Part shown: positions 35,086 through 47,332 of the stretch, one piece after another
Layout: each line of letters opens with the position of its first letter
How positions within the stretch are numbered: the first letter of the stretch is position 1
DNA from: Dongia rigui
GTDB lineage: Bacteria; Pseudomonadota; Alphaproteobacteria; Dongiales; Dongiaceae
DNA length: 64,000 nucleotides
Direction: 5' to 3'
NCBI RefSeq assembly: GCF_034044635.1
Contig: NZ_JAXCLX010000001.1
Coordinates: 1,860,001-1,924,000, forward strand
Notes under the pieces: generated by a model
The model's database searches: none
The model's input: the letters and a program-made list of their open reading frames with translations, nothing else
What the model was told of the DNA's origin: nothing
Translations under genes and position numbers: made by a program

Positions 35086-35313
35086 CTAGGGTTGCCAGGG
35101 CCGCTTGCCGATCTCGGCATGAACGTCGGCCGCCGTCAGGCCGACATCCTTGAGCATATGAGGGCTGAGGGCACTTAGATGCCGGCGTTGCTGCAGGCGC
35201 GCATGCCAGTCCAGCAGACGCAGCACCAAGCTTGCCAACCGCCCGGAACGCGGCAGCGGCACGGTGCGCGACAGGCTGTCGGTTGGCTCGCAGGAAAGGC
35301 AGGTTTCCGACAT
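35086..35313 (-). CDS. DUF1127 small protein
   Basis: A 75-residue protein whose C-terminal 45 residues carry the DUF1127 pattern: LLDWHARLQQRRHLSALSPHMLKDVGLTAADVHAEI. Small Arg-rich DUF1127 proteins act in RNA turnover, phosphate/carbon metabolism and stress responses in other alphaproteobacteria; this one is not characterised. GGGAG lies 7 nt before the ATG. It begins 1 nt after the GNAT stop and is co-transcribed with it. Confidence 0.88.
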   Translation of the reverse strand: MSETCLSCEPTDSLSRTVPLPRSGRLASLVLRLLDWHARLQQRRHLSALSPHMLKDVGLTAADVHAEIGKRPWQP

Positions 35314-35314
35314 C

Positions 35315-35866
35315 TCAGAGCTCCCGCTCGAAGAAATAGAGCCAGGCATCGAGTGCTGCCTCGAGCGGGTGATAAGGCTGGATGCGGCTGAAGCCGAGGC
35401 TTTCGTAGAGGCGGATGGCTTCGATCTGGTGGCGGCTGGTATCAAGGCGGATCGCGTGATAACCGATCGCCTTGGCCTCGGCGAGGACGCGCTCGGCGAG
35501 TGCCCGGCCCAGACCCAGGCCGCGATAGGGATCATCGACATAAAGCCGCTTCATTTCGGCAATCCCGAGACCCAGATTGCGCAAGGCAATGCAGCCCGCC
35601 GGACGGCCGCGGTGATAGGCGATGAACAGCGCGCCATGGGGTGCCGCGAAGGCGCCCGGCAGTTCCGCCAGTTCACGTGCGAAGGTGGCTTCGTCGAAAT
35701 AGCGATCGACCAGGGCGATATCCGCCGCATGGCGCCGCCGGTGCCAGGCGACGAAGTTGCGCATCAGATGGCGCGCGTCGTCGAGTTCGGTCGTGGTCGT
35801 TGCCCGGACGATATCGCGTGCCGCAGCGGCCTCGGAACGGCGCGGCTGCAATTGGGGTTGTGACAT
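35315..35866 (-). CDS. GNAT family N-acetyltransferase
   Basis: A 183-residue acetyltransferase. The acetyl-CoA site is visible as MKRLYVDDPYRGLGLGRALAERVL (motif A, R/Q-x-x-G-x-G/A), followed by IRLDTSRHQIEAIRLYESLGF and ending in a typical Pro-containing segment. The substrate is unknown (small molecule or amino acid more likely than protein). First gene of a two-gene unit with DUF1127; a shared regulatory element is 60 nt upstream. Confidence 0.88.
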   Translation of the reverse strand: MSQPQLQPRRSEAAAARDIVRATTTTELDDARHLMRNFVAWHRRRHAADIALVDRYFDEATFARELAELPGAFAAPHGALFIAYHRGRPAGCIALRNLGLGIAEMKRLYVDDPYRGLGLGRALAERVLAEAKAIGYHAIRLDTSRHQIEAIRLYESLGFSRIQPYHPLEAALDAWLYFFEREL

Positions 35867-35925
35867 GATGATTCCTGCATTGTTGCGGATATCATGTACT
35901 TAGAAGGGTGGGGCCATCCCGGCAT

Positions 35926-35946
35926 CGGGAGGACTACCCATTTTTT
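35926..35946. promoter_or_regulatory. Shared upstream element, site 2 (GNAT-DUF1127 unit)
   Basis: On the + strand the core reads CGGGAGGACTACCCATTTTT. Compared with site 1 it keeps GGGAG-NN-CT-CCC and the T-run. Located 60-80 nt upstream of the GNAT start codon and just beyond the stop codon of the LuxR-type gene, which is a candidate for the protein that binds it. Confidence 0.5.
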
Positions 35947-35948
35947 GG

Positions 35949-38603
35949 CTACTTGCTCTTGGCTAACGCGAGAGTGCCTTCCGGCTCGACCAGACCGAGA
36001 CGGTTGGCCATGGCGGCCGCTTCGCCACGCGAGCGCACGCCGAGCTTGGCCAGAATCGACGAGACGTGGTGGTCGATAGTCTTTTCCGACACGAACAGGC
36101 GGCGCGCGATGTCGGCATTGCGCAGACCCTCGGTCAATTGCGCGAGGACGCCGAGCTCCCGCGTGGTGAGGCCATGGGGATTGTGGCGATGGCGTTCCTG
36201 CACACCCCGCGCCACGCTGCGCACGCCCGCCGCGCGCAACCGCCGCCGCAGGATCCCGGCGAGCGGCATGGCACCCAGTCCTTCCGCCACCGTGAGGGCG
36301 GCGCGCAGATCGTTCTCGTCCGGGCTGTCGGCCAGATGCATGGCGCGCAGGTAAGCACAGCCCTTGTCGCACCATTGCGTCGCCGCCTGCGCCGGACGAC
36401 CGGCCAGGGCCTCGACCGTCGGGCCGGAACAGCCATCCGCCTCGTTCCGCGTCGGATCGAGGCGGTAGCGCCAGAAGGCGATCTCGGCATTTATCCAGCC
36501 TTCCGGCTGCGCCTTGGCGAGGACTGCCGCTTCATCGAGCTCGGTCGCGCGGTCTTCAAGCCTGCCCTGCAGCCAGGCGGATTCAGCGAGTGCCACGACC
36601 ACAAGGCCGATGCGCTGCAGCTCGCCGGTGGGCTTGGCCAATGCATAGGCTTCCTCCAGCAGCGCGTCGGCTCCCGGATCGCCGCGCCGCGCCCGCACCA
36701 GGCCCAAGGCGTAGAGGGCGGGGATGCGGCTGATCGGCGCCGTGCGCGGGTGGCGGATGACGGCCTCGGCATCTGCCTGCGCCTCGCTCCAGGCGCCGCG
36801 GTCGAGTGCCGCGCGTGCCCGCACCGTGGTCATGTAGCGGCCCCAGGACCCCAGATCGTGCTGGTCGCAAAAGGCGATGCCGGCATCGAGATAAGGCTTG
36901 GCAGCGCGGAAATCATGCATGTCGACCGCGCGCGTTGCCAGATTGGTATAGGCGCGCGCCGCCTGCTCGCGAAAACCGCCGGCCAGCGCCAGGCCCAGGC
37001 TGCGCTCCAGATCCTCCCAGCCGCCGTTATCGCCTTCCGTGAGGCGCGCGGCACCGACATTGTTGTAGGCGTGGCTGAGGATTTCGGTCTCGTTGAAACG
37101 TGTCGCCAGTGCGATCGCCTTGGCACCCCAATCGCGCGCCAGCTGTGTCCGATGCGACAGCATGTAGAGCTGCGCGCAATTGCTGTAGGCCATGGCGAGT
37201 TCCGGCCCCGGCGGCAGCGTTTCAAGCAGCGCAATCGTTTCCTTGGCATATTGCTCGGCCACGGCATTCTGGCCGTTGAACCAGGAGAGGCGCGACAGCC
37301 AACGCAGATTGTCGCCTTCCTTGAGGCGTTCGCCGACCTCGCGCCACAAGGCCAAGGCGGCTTGGCGCGCGGCAATCGCCTCCTCCGTGCGGTCGGTCAC
37401 ATAGCATTCATAAGAGAAGCTTTCATAGAGCGCCGCCTTCTCGGCCGGCGGCAGGGCGCTGGCATAGCGCAGCGCTGTCTCGTAATGCGCCGACGCCTCA
37501 CGATGGGCGCTGAGCGCTGCGGCACGGGCAGCGGCGATGGGGGCAAGGCGCAAGACCGCGGCACTGTCCTGCGCGCGGTCGGCATGATGCACCAGGCGCG
37601 CGGCCACCACCTCGCCCGGCGCATGATTCTGCAGGGCATGGAGGATGCAGGCATGGAGATCGCGCCGGCGCGGGATCGGCACATTCTCCTCGACCGCGCG
37701 GCGCGCCAGCTCGTGGCGGAAGGCCAGCGCCCCGTCTTCCTGTGCCACCATGCCGACGGCAAGGCAGGCATCGATCGCCTCGGCATCGCCGCCGACCGTG
37801 CGCTCGATCAGCCAGCGTTCGGCCTTGCCCGGGACCAGCGACGCCACATCGGCGACATTGCGCGCCGCTGGCGGCAGGCGCACCAGCCGCGCCATGACCG
37901 CATCGCGCACCGTCGCCGGCACCTTGTCGTCTTGGCTCGCCAGCACTTCGGTGATGAAGAACGGATTGCCGCAAGTGGTGGCGTAGATGCCGGCAGGCGA
38001 TCGGCCGACCGAGGCCGCGAGCCAAGCGACCGCCTCGGCACTCAAGGGCGCCAGTTCCAGGCGCCGCAGAAAGGTCGGCGGCAGATCGCCGATGACGGCG
38101 CGCAAGGGGTGGCGCTGGCCCACCTCGTCATCGCGATAGCTCACCACCAGCAACACGCCCAGCGCATTGAGGCGCCGGCCGAGAAATTTGATGAGGTCGA
38201 GCGTCGCCTCATCGGCCCAATGCACATCCTCGAAGACAAGGATGGTGGGCAGGCTGCTGCGGTCCAATTCTTCGATGGTCAGGTTGAAGGCGATCTCGCG
38301 CCGGTCGGCGGCATCGATGGCACTCGCAAAGCCACCGCCGATCTGGCGCGCGATGTCGTAAAGCGGTGCCAGGGGATGCGGTGTGAACAGGGCTTCGCAG
38401 CCGCCCCACAGAATGCGGAACAGGTGGCCGGATTGGCACAGGGACAGATGGCCCGATTGATCGCTGGTAAACTGCCGCAGCAGCGACGTCTTGCCGATGC
38501 CGGCCTCGCCGGTGACCAGCACGACGCGGCCCTCGCCATCGGCCGCCTCGCAGGCCCAGCCCGCCAGCGATTTCAAATGCGATTCCCGTTCGAGCAAGCT
38601 CAT
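35949..38603 (-). CDS. Large ATP-binding LuxR family regulator (LAL/MalT-like)
   Basis: An 884-residue STAND-type activator. The N-terminal AAA module has Walker A TGEAGIGKTSLL (about 31-42), Walker B TILVFEDVHWADE and the sensor LLVVSYRDDE. A long helical TPR-like region (about 330-800) follows. The C-terminal LuxR HTH (about 815-875) reads LTTRELGVLAQLTEGLRNADIARRLFVSEKTIDHHVSSILAKLGV. Such proteins bind an inducer, oligomerise with ATP and activate transcription. Start at 38603 rather than 38639 because the domain starts there and GGGGAA lies upstream. Adjacent units carry a shared promoter element. Confidence 0.9.
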   Translation of the reverse strand: MSLLERESHLKSLAGWACEAADGEGRVVLVTGEAGIGKTSLLRQFTSDQSGHLSLCQSGHLFRILWGGCEALFTPHPLAPLYDIARQIGGGFASAIDAADRREIAFNLTIEELDRSSLPTILVFEDVHWADEATLDLIKFLGRRLNALGVLLVVSYRDDEVGQRHPLRAVIGDLPPTFLRRLELAPLSAEAVAWLAASVGRSPAGIYATTCGNPFFITEVLASQDDKVPATVRDAVMARLVRLPPAARNVADVASLVPGKAERWLIERTVGGDAEAIDACLAVGMVAQEDGALAFRHELARRAVEENVPIPRRRDLHACILHALQNHAPGEVVAARLVHHADRAQDSAAVLRLAPIAAARAAALSAHREASAHYETALRYASALPPAEKAALYESFSYECYVTDRTEEAIAARQAALALWREVGERLKEGDNLRWLSRLSWFNGQNAVAEQYAKETIALLETLPPGPELAMAYSNCAQLYMLSHRTQLARDWGAKAIALATRFNETEILSHAYNNVGAARLTEGDNGGWEDLERSLGLALAGGFREQAARAYTNLATRAVDMHDFRAAKPYLDAGIAFCDQHDLGSWGRYMTTVRARAALDRGAWSEAQADAEAVIRHPRTAPISRIPALYALGLVRARRGDPGADALLEEAYALAKPTGELQRIGLVVVALAESAWLQGRLEDRATELDEAAVLAKAQPEGWINAEIAFWRYRLDPTRNEADGCSGPTVEALAGRPAQAATQWCDKGCAYLRAMHLADSPDENDLRAALTVAEGLGAMPLAGILRRRLRAAGVRSVARGVQERHRHNPHGLTTRELGVLAQLTEGLRNADIARRLFVSEKTIDHHVSSILAKLGVRSRGEAAAMANRLGLVEPEGTLALAKSK

Positions 38604-38881
38604 GATGCGTTGTTCCCCTGTGCCGCGCCGAGGTGCCAAGCCCCGGCTGCCGCGCCCCTACTGGGGTGTGCGGTGGTGCGTTACCACGTGCATTTCACAC
38701 CCCGCAAGCGAAGCCAAGTCCAGTTTCAGGACTCACCGTAAGTTGAGGAATGACGCATATGAAATGCTTTTTTGCGCCCCTTAAACAGGAAACAGCGCAA
38801 CTTGCACAAGGTTGTGGGCCGCCCAAAATACCGGCAGATTTCCGGCCCGCATATCTGGCGATAACACAAGGACACATCACG

Positions 38882-39469
38882 GTGAAGATCAAAGACCGCA
38901 TCCAGGACGTTCTGCGCGCCGAGGCCGCCGCCATCATGGGCATTGATGTCACGGACAGCTTCGTCGAGGCCGTCTCCTGGCTCGTCGCCTGCCGCGGCAA
39001 GGTGGTCGTCACCGGCATCGGCAAGGCGGGGCAGGTGGCGCTTAAATATGCCGCGATCCTGAATGCCACCGGCACACCCGCCTTCTTCCTGCATGCGGCG
39101 GAGGCGGCCCATGGCGACCTCGGCAGCCTCGGCGCGGGCGACCTGCTCATCGCCTTTTCCGTGAGCGGTACATCTTCTGAAGTGGTTGGCGCGGTCTCCC
39201 ACGCGCGGCAGCTTGGCGTTGGCCGCGTCCTCGCCGTGACCGCATCCAAGCAATCTCCGCTTGGCCAAGCGGCCGACCTCGTCATCGAGATGGGCCGCAT
39301 CGAGGAGGCCTGCCCCCTCGGCCTCACCGCCACCGCCAGCACCGCCGTCATGTCGGCCATCGGCGACGCCCTGGCCCTCGCCGCCATGGAGCAACGCGGT
39401 TACACCGCTGCAGATTTCGGCAAACGCCATCCCGGCGGCGCGCTGGGCCAGGCCACCAAGACACCCTGA
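38882..39469 (+). CDS. SIS domain sugar-phosphate isomerase (KpsF/GutQ-like, no CBS domains)
   Basis: A 195-residue SIS protein. The motif VVVTGIGKAGQVALKYAAILNATGTPAFFLHAAEAAHGDLG matches the arabinose-5-phosphate isomerases KpsF/GutQ/KdsD, as do FSVSGTSSEVVGAV and the end TAADFGKRHPGGALG. The CBS pair found in full-length KdsD (about 320 residues) is absent, as in the shorter KdsD-like enzymes. GTG 38882 is preferred (AAGGA 9 nt upstream); upstream in-frame ATGs at 38750 and 38759 would add an unrelated tail. The role is likely Kdo or capsule sugar supply, but another phosphosugar is possible. Confidence 0.8.
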   Translation: MKIKDRIQDVLRAEAAAIMGIDVTDSFVEAVSWLVACRGKVVVTGIGKAGQVALKYAAILNATGTPAFFLHAAEAAHGDLGSLGAGDLLIAFSVSGTSSEVVGAVSHARQLGVGRVLAVTASKQSPLGQAADLVIEMGRIEEACPLGLTATASTAVMSAIGDALALAAMEQRGYTAADFGKRHPGGALGQATKTP

Positions 39470-39559
39470 AAAGCGGATAACTTGCCAAAGTTGCAACGCC
39501 TTGGCATAGTGCGCGGCATAATTGTTCACGGTTTACCCCAGCAACTCCAGGCAGCACCC

Positions 39560-41068
39560 ATGGTCGCGCGCGTTCGCACGGTAGCTTTCGAAGGCGTCGA
39601 TGTGCGGCCCATTGATGCGCAGGTGCAGATTTCGGGCGGCATGCCGGCCTTTACGCTGGTGGGCCTCCCGGACAAGGCGGTGGGAGAGAGCCGGGAGCGG
39701 GTGCGGGCGGCGTTGACCGCCATTGGCCTCGCGCTTCCCCCTAAGCGCATCACGGTGAACCTGGCCCCCGCTGACCTCTTGAAAGAGGGATCGCATTTCG
39801 ACCTTCCCATCGCCTTGGGGCTGCTGGCCGCCATGGGCGTCATTGAGGCCTCCTCGCTCGATGCATTCGTCGTGCTGGGCGAGCTGGGGCTGGATGGATC
39901 GGTCGCCGCAGTGGCGGGCGTGCTGCCGGCGGCACTCCATGCCGCCTCGAGCGATCTCGGCCTCATCTGTCCCGAGGCACAGGGTGGCGAGGCGGCCTGG
40001 GCGGGCGAGATCAATGTCGTGGCGCCAGGCAATCTCCTCGCGCTCATGCATCATCTCAAAGGCCAGCAGGTGCTGCGGGCGCCCGAGCCGAAGATGGCGG
40101 AGGATGCCGGCTCGACCCTGGACCTCAAGGACATCAAGGGCCAGGAGAGTGCCAAGCGTGCCTTGGAGATCGCCGCCGCCGGCGGCCATAACCTGCTGAT
40201 GATCGGCCCGCCGGGATCGGGGAAGTCGATGCTGGCGCAACGCCTGCCCGGCCTGCTGCCGCCGCTTTCCCCGGCGGAAGCGTTGGAAGTCACCATGATC
40301 CATAGCCTTGCCGGCAATCTTGCCGAAGGAAGGTTGCTGCGCCGCCGTCCGTTTCGCGACCCGCATCATTCGGCAAGCCTGCCGGCCCTGGTCGGCGGTG
40401 GCCTTCGCGCGCGGCCGGGGGAGATCAGCCTCGCCCATCTCGGCGTCCTCTTCCTCGACGAGTTGCCGGAATTTCAGCGCGCGACCTTGGAAGCCCTGCG
40501 CCAGCCGATGGAGACGGGCCGCGTCTCGATCGCGCGTGCCAATGCCCATGTGACCTATCCAGCAAGGGTGCAGGTCGTGGCGGCGATGAACCCCTGCCGC
40601 TGCGGGCATCTCGGCGACCCGGCCCTGGGTTGCGGCAAGGCCCCCAAATGCGCACTGGATTACCAGTCGCGCATTTCCGGGCCGATCTTCGACCGCATCG
40701 ATCTCCATGTCGACGTGCCGGCGGTTTCCGCCGCCGATCTATCCCTGCCCCCACCGGCCGAAGGCAGTGCCGAGGTGGCCGCCCGCGTCGCCGCCGCCCG
40801 TGCGCGGCAGATTGAGCGCTACGCCGCCCATAACTTGCGCAGCAATGCCGAGGCCGATGGCGAGATATTGGAAATCCTCGCCGCCCCCGATGCAGAAGGG
40901 CGCCGCCTGCTCACCCAAGCGGTCGAGAAGTTCCGCCTCTCGGCCCGCGGCTATCACCGCGTGCTGCGCGTGGCACGCACACTGGCCGACCTCGCCGACG
41001 CCAAGGACGTCCGCGCCATCCATATCGCCGAGGCCCTCGGCTACCGGCGGCTGGCGCCAAGCCGATAG
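39560..41068 (+). CDS. comM: YifB/ComM family Mg-chelatase-like AAA+ ATPase
   Basis: A 502-residue helicase-type AAA+ protein. It starts MVARVRTVAFEGVDVRPIDAQVQISGGMPAFTLVGLPDKAVGESRERVRAA, here shortened to the key block VGLPDKAVGESRERVRAA. The LonC-like N-domain is followed by the Mg-chelatase core with Walker A GPPGSGKSM (about 216), FRDPHHSAS, LFLDELPEF (Walker B) and a cysteine cluster NPCRCGHLGDP. Vibrio ComM is a branch-migration helicase used in natural transformation; the family is broad. ATG 39560 chosen by homology to the domain start. Confidence 0.92.
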   Translation: MVARVRTVAFEGVDVRPIDAQVQISGGMPAFTLVGLPDKAVGESRERVRAALTAIGLALPPKRITVNLAPADLLKEGSHFDLPIALGLLAAMGVIEASSLDAFVVLGELGLDGSVAAVAGVLPAALHAASSDLGLICPEAQGGEAAWAGEINVVAPGNLLALMHHLKGQQVLRAPEPKMAEDAGSTLDLKDIKGQESAKRALEIAAAGGHNLLMIGPPGSGKSMLAQRLPGLLPPLSPAEALEVTMIHSLAGNLAEGRLLRRRPFRDPHHSASLPALVGGGLRARPGEISLAHLGVLFLDELPEFQRATLEALRQPMETGRVSIARANAHVTYPARVQVVAAMNPCRCGHLGDPALGCGKAPKCALDYQSRISGPIFDRIDLHVDVPAVSAADLSLPPPAEGSAEVAARVAAARARQIERYAAHNLRSNAEADGEILEILAAPDAEGRRLLTQAVEKFRLSARGYHRVLRVARTLADLADAKDVRAIHIAEALGYRRLAPSR

Positions 41069-41167
41069 CAGGTATGCGTGTATGAAGCGCCCCAGGCGAA
41101 AAGACGGGTGATTTACGCCCGATAATAAGCCAACGCGCGCCCCGGATGGGTGCTACACTATCTTTCT

Positions 41168-41187
41168 GCGACAATCTTAGTTGTCGC
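41168..41187. promoter_or_regulatory. Inverted repeat upstream of the HisKA_2 kinase gene
   Basis: GCGACAA (41168-41174) and its exact complement TTGTCGC (41181-41187) are separated by TCTTAG. It lies 56 nt upstream of the start codon and could be an operator or a leader hairpin. Confidence 0.4.
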
Positions 41188-41242
41188 TGTGAGGCCCGGC
41201 TACGGCTCCCATTGCGCGAGCCTCGGTCCCCGAGGGGCACCC

Positions 41243-42253
41243 ATGACCATAGCGGCGCCTGTACATCTTGAAGCGGCAAGCACTTTGGCCGTCATCGCGG
41301 CCTCGAAAGCGCCCCTTGTTTTTATGGACGGCAATCTGATCGTGATCGCCGTCAGCAGGTCTTTCTGCACCACCTTCCGGATCGATCCGGCCCTGACGAC
41401 CGGCACCAGGTTTTCCGACCTGGGTGGCGGCGAATGGGACCTGCCGCAGCTGTCATCGCTGTTGAACGCGACGGCTTCTGGATTCGCCGAGATCGACGAT
41501 TACGAAATGGACTTGATCCGTGCAGATGGCAATACCCGCCGCCTGGTGCTGAACGCGCATAAACTGGAGTATGGCGACGCCGACAATGTTCGCCTTCTGC
41601 TGGCGGTGAACGACGTCACCGAGGCGCGCGCCGCGGAGGCATTGAAAGACGATCTGCTGCGCGAAAAAGGCATTCTGCTGCAGGAAGTCCAGCACCGCGT
41701 TGCCAACAGCCTGCAGATCATCGCCAGCGTGCTGATGCAGAGTGCGCGGAAGGTCCAGTCGGAAGAAGTGCGGGGCTATCTGCAGGATGCACAACACCGG
41801 GTCTTGTCGATCGCCGCTGTTCAGCAGCAGCTCGCCGCCTCTCGTCTTGGCGACGTGTCGCTGCGACCCTATTTCCTCCAGCTCTGTCAGAGCCTGGGCG
41901 CGTCCATGATTCGGGATCCGGCGCAGCTGTCGATTGACGTGACGGTGGATGACAGCAGTACCCGCGCCGAAACCTCCGTAAGCCTCGGCCTCATTCTGAC
42001 CGAACTTGTCATCAATGCGCTGAAGCACGCCTTTCCAAACAATCGCAATGGGAAGATCAGCGTCGACTACCGTTCAAAGGGAGACGGCTGGACCTTGTCT
42101 GTTGCCGATAACGGGGTCGGCATGCCGACCGGCGCAGCGGCCAACAAGCCTGGTCTGGGCACAGGCATTGTCGAAGCCCTGTCCAGGCAATTGCGGGCCG
42201 AGATGACCGTGACCGACGGCTCACCAGGCACGATCATCTCCGTCACCAGATAA
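41243..42253 (+). CDS. PAS-containing sensor histidine kinase, HisKA_2 family
   Basis: A 336-residue soluble kinase. A PAS-like domain occupies about residues 15-130. The phosphorylation box is LLQEVQHRVANSLQIIASVL (H151), the HisKA_2 pattern usual in alphaproteobacterial general-stress and light signalling. The ATPase has ELVINALKHAFP (N box) and SVADNGVGMP (G1). GAGGGG lies 6 nt before ATG 41243. No response regulator is adjacent, so its partner is elsewhere. Confidence 0.88.
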   Translation: MTIAAPVHLEAASTLAVIAASKAPLVFMDGNLIVIAVSRSFCTTFRIDPALTTGTRFSDLGGGEWDLPQLSSLLNATASGFAEIDDYEMDLIRADGNTRRLVLNAHKLEYGDADNVRLLLAVNDVTEARAAEALKDDLLREKGILLQEVQHRVANSLQIIASVLMQSARKVQSEEVRGYLQDAQHRVLSIAAVQQQLAASRLGDVSLRPYFLQLCQSLGASMIRDPAQLSIDVTVDDSSTRAETSVSLGLILTELVINALKHAFPNNRNGKISVDYRSKGDGWTLSVADNGVGMPTGAAANKPGLGTGIVEALSRQLRAEMTVTDGSPGTIISVTR

Positions 42254-42311
42254 GAAGTTAGCGAGCCTCGGCCCGGCGGCATGCAGACGACCTTGCTAAA
42301 GCGCGTGAGTT

Positions 42312-42737
42312 TCAACGCCGGATCTTGGCAGCCTTTTCCTTGATCTTCGGCGTGAAGCGGTCCCAGCGGACGATGGCGCGGTCATGGGTGCCTTCGCCGA
42401 TGAGCTCGACCTCGTCCTCGGCGCGCACATGGAAACTCACGCGCCTTCCATCAAGCTTGATGCAGGTCACATAGACGGTGACCATCATGCCCGGCGGTGT
42501 CGCTGCCACATGATTGACATTGATGCCGACGCCGAGGCTGCCCTCACCATCGTCGAGATGAGGTTTCATCGCGTCGACGCAGGCCCATTCCATCAGGCCC
42601 ACCATGAAGCCCGTGGCAAAGACAGCCGGCATGGCGCAAAAATCCGGTGATTCCGGATAGAGCTGCGGCACGGTTTTGGCATCGGTCACGGTGAAGCTGA
42701 AGCGATGTGTGGCGCCGACCTTTAGCGTGTCTTTCAT
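42312..42737 (-). CDS. Hotdog-fold thioesterase family protein
   Basis: A 141-residue hotdog protein of the fluoroacetyl-CoA thioesterase-like group: MKDTLKVGATHRFSFTVTD, MPAVFATGFMVGLMEWACVDAM, GINVNHVAATPPGMMVTV and VSFHVRAEDEVELIGEGTHDRAIV. The pattern with Glu/His in these positions resembles FlK, but the physiological acyl-CoA is unknown. GGAGG lies 8 nt before the ATG. It follows the GNAT gene by 14 nt on the same strand and is probably co-transcribed. Confidence 0.85.
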   Translation of the reverse strand: MKDTLKVGATHRFSFTVTDAKTVPQLYPESPDFCAMPAVFATGFMVGLMEWACVDAMKPHLDDGEGSLGVGINVNHVAATPPGMMVTVYVTCIKLDGRRVSFHVRAEDEVELIGEGTHDRAIVRWDRFTPKIKEKAAKIRR

Positions 42738-42751
42738 CGGGCAGCCCTCCG

Positions 42752-43381
42752 CTATTTCGGATCCACGAGCGGGATATGCGGCGCCGCCTCGCGCGGTAGA
42801 TGGCCGGTGAGGCGCGGGTCGTCCTGCACCTCGACCATGAAGGCATATGGCACGAAGCCGGCCTTTTGATAGAAGCCCAGCGCATTGGGGTGATCGAAGG
42901 TGCAGGTATGAACCCAGAGGCGCTCGATCGGCATTTGGCCCGCACGCCGGTTCCAGGCGAGATGGATGCCGCGGTCGACCAGATAGCGCCCGGCCCCCGT
43001 GCCGATCGCTTCCGGGACCAGGCCGAAGAAGGACATCTCGCATTGCCGCGCTTCGCGGAAATCGAGCTCCAGCAGGCCCAGCACCTTGTCATCCAGCATC
43101 AGGCGATAGAGATCGACATTCTGGCTGTCGAGAATGGCGCGCAGTTTTTCATCGGCCATGTGGAGGCGCGAATGCCACAGCCAGTCCTGGCCCACGCGGC
43201 GGAAGAGAGCGCGGAAATCGGCGACACCGGGGCTTCGCCACGGCGCCAGGACGAACGCCGCGTCAGCCGGTCGCACAGGGCGCGGCGGCGGGGCCTTCTT
43301 CATTTCCAGGCAGGTCACGACATTGGCAATGTGGCCGGGGGCCAGTGTCGAATAGCCGAGCGGCAGGGGCGGATGGGTCAT
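42752..43381 (-). CDS. GNAT family N-acetyltransferase
   Basis: A 209-residue acetyltransferase with an unusual N-terminal extension (about 45 residues). The core shows CEMSFFGLVPEAIGTGAGRYLVDRGIHLAW (motif A with GTGAG) and the C-terminal VHTCTFDHPNALGFYQKAGFVPY. Substrate unknown. First gene of a two-gene unit with the thioesterase gene, suggesting both act on acyl-CoA or a common metabolite (weak inference). Confidence 0.85.
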   Translation of the reverse strand: MTHPPLPLGYSTLAPGHIANVVTCLEMKKAPPPRPVRPADAAFVLAPWRSPGVADFRALFRRVGQDWLWHSRLHMADEKLRAILDSQNVDLYRLMLDDKVLGLLELDFREARQCEMSFFGLVPEAIGTGAGRYLVDRGIHLAWNRRAGQMPIERLWVHTCTFDHPNALGFYQKAGFVPYAFMVEVQDDPRLTGHLPREAAPHIPLVDPK

Positions 43382-43470
43382 GGATGGATGGCGCGTTGCT
43401 GTTGGCGACGCGCCATCACTAGACCCGAAACGCCCCCGGCATCAAGTCCGGGGGGTGCCGGCAGGACGCC

Positions 43471-43902
43471 TCACTTCACGATCGTAACGGGTGCCGAGGC
43501 ATGGCTGACGACCGCGGTCGCGACTGAGCCTAAGAACAGGCGTGCCAATTCGTTGGTGGTGTTGGTGCCCATCACGATGTGGTCGGCCTTGTTCTTGGCC
43601 GCGTAGGAGACGATGGCATCGGCGACCGCGCTGCCATTCGCCACGACGCAATCATAGTTGTCGAACTTCCTGGCCTTGGCGCATTTCACGGCGGCGGCCA
43701 GCTGCTTGCTGGCCTGGGCCGCTGCCGCATTCATCGTCTCGGCATCCCAGTAATGCGTGCGGCGCGCCCGGGTCGGCACGACATTGACGGTGAGGAAAGT
43801 GAGCTTCGCCTCCGTCGCCTCGGCCAACTCCACCGCGCAATCCGCGACATGCCCGGTGATCTTCGACCCGTCAACCGCACACAGAATTCTTTTGATCGCC
43901 AT
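43471..43902 (-). CDS. Universal stress protein (UspA family)
   Basis: A 143-residue Usp protein: MAIKRILCAVDGSKITGHVADCAVELA at the front and DHIVMGTNTTNELARLFLGSVATAVVSHASAPVTIVK at the end. The ATP-binding G-2x-G-9x-G(S/T) motif appears as GTNTTNELARLFLGSVA, with the first G-2x-G changed, so nucleotide binding is uncertain. AAAGGA lies 8 nt before the ATG. Monocistronic, 190 nt from acnA on the same strand. Confidence 0.9.
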   Translation of the reverse strand: MAIKRILCAVDGSKITGHVADCAVELAEATEAKLTFLTVNVVPTRARRTHYWDAETMNAAAAQASKQLAAAVKCAKARKFDNYDCVVANGSAVADAIVSYAAKNKADHIVMGTNTTNELARLFLGSVATAVVSHASAPVTIVK

Positions 43903-44090
43903 GATGCGTTTCCTTTGTTGCCTGTTCGGGACTTTGGCCCGTCGCGACAGGGATAATGCACCCGTCGGAACCTTGGTTGCTTGACCAAGATCAAAAGATA
44001 GAATGTCGAAAAGGGAGCAAAAGAAAGCGGCCGCGGGACGATCAAGCCCCACGGCCACTTTTGTTAACGTTTCAAATCGCGCCGGCGGGC

Positions 44091-46814
<2,724 letters not shown>

Positions 46815-47332
46815 GGAACCACTCCCAGTTTGCGGCGCAATATCAGCAACCCCACTCCCTGGCGCAGCGCGTTGCGCGAACGGACTGCAAATGGCGGCTG
46901 GCAAATGGGCCGACCGCCCAGGCTAGCAGGAAAATGAACCTAGTATTATCCCCGGGCACGTGCCGGCAGCCAGACCCGGCGCCAAACCCATGCGAGTCGA
47001 TGATAGGGCAATTTACCATAAGGAAGTATTACCAGCGAGGGGCTGCGGACGGCAAAGTCCTGAAATCCCGAGGGAAATCTGCTGCGTGGATGACGGCTCC
47101 CCTGGCTCTCCCGACACGCTCGGCTACTCCTTGACTTCGTTGGATTTAGCCTGGTTTTGGCGCTTCTGGCAGGCGGAAATTGCGCAGCCTAGCCCAACAA
47201 AAACTTGGGCTAGATCGGGGCCGGCGACGTCTGGGAACCCGCGCGTGCGCCGCCGGGCGCCATCGGCCATTTCCTTATTCTTGCCACATTCCGGTCCTAA
47301 ACGGGACACAGGGCACATGAAGAGTGCTTGTC

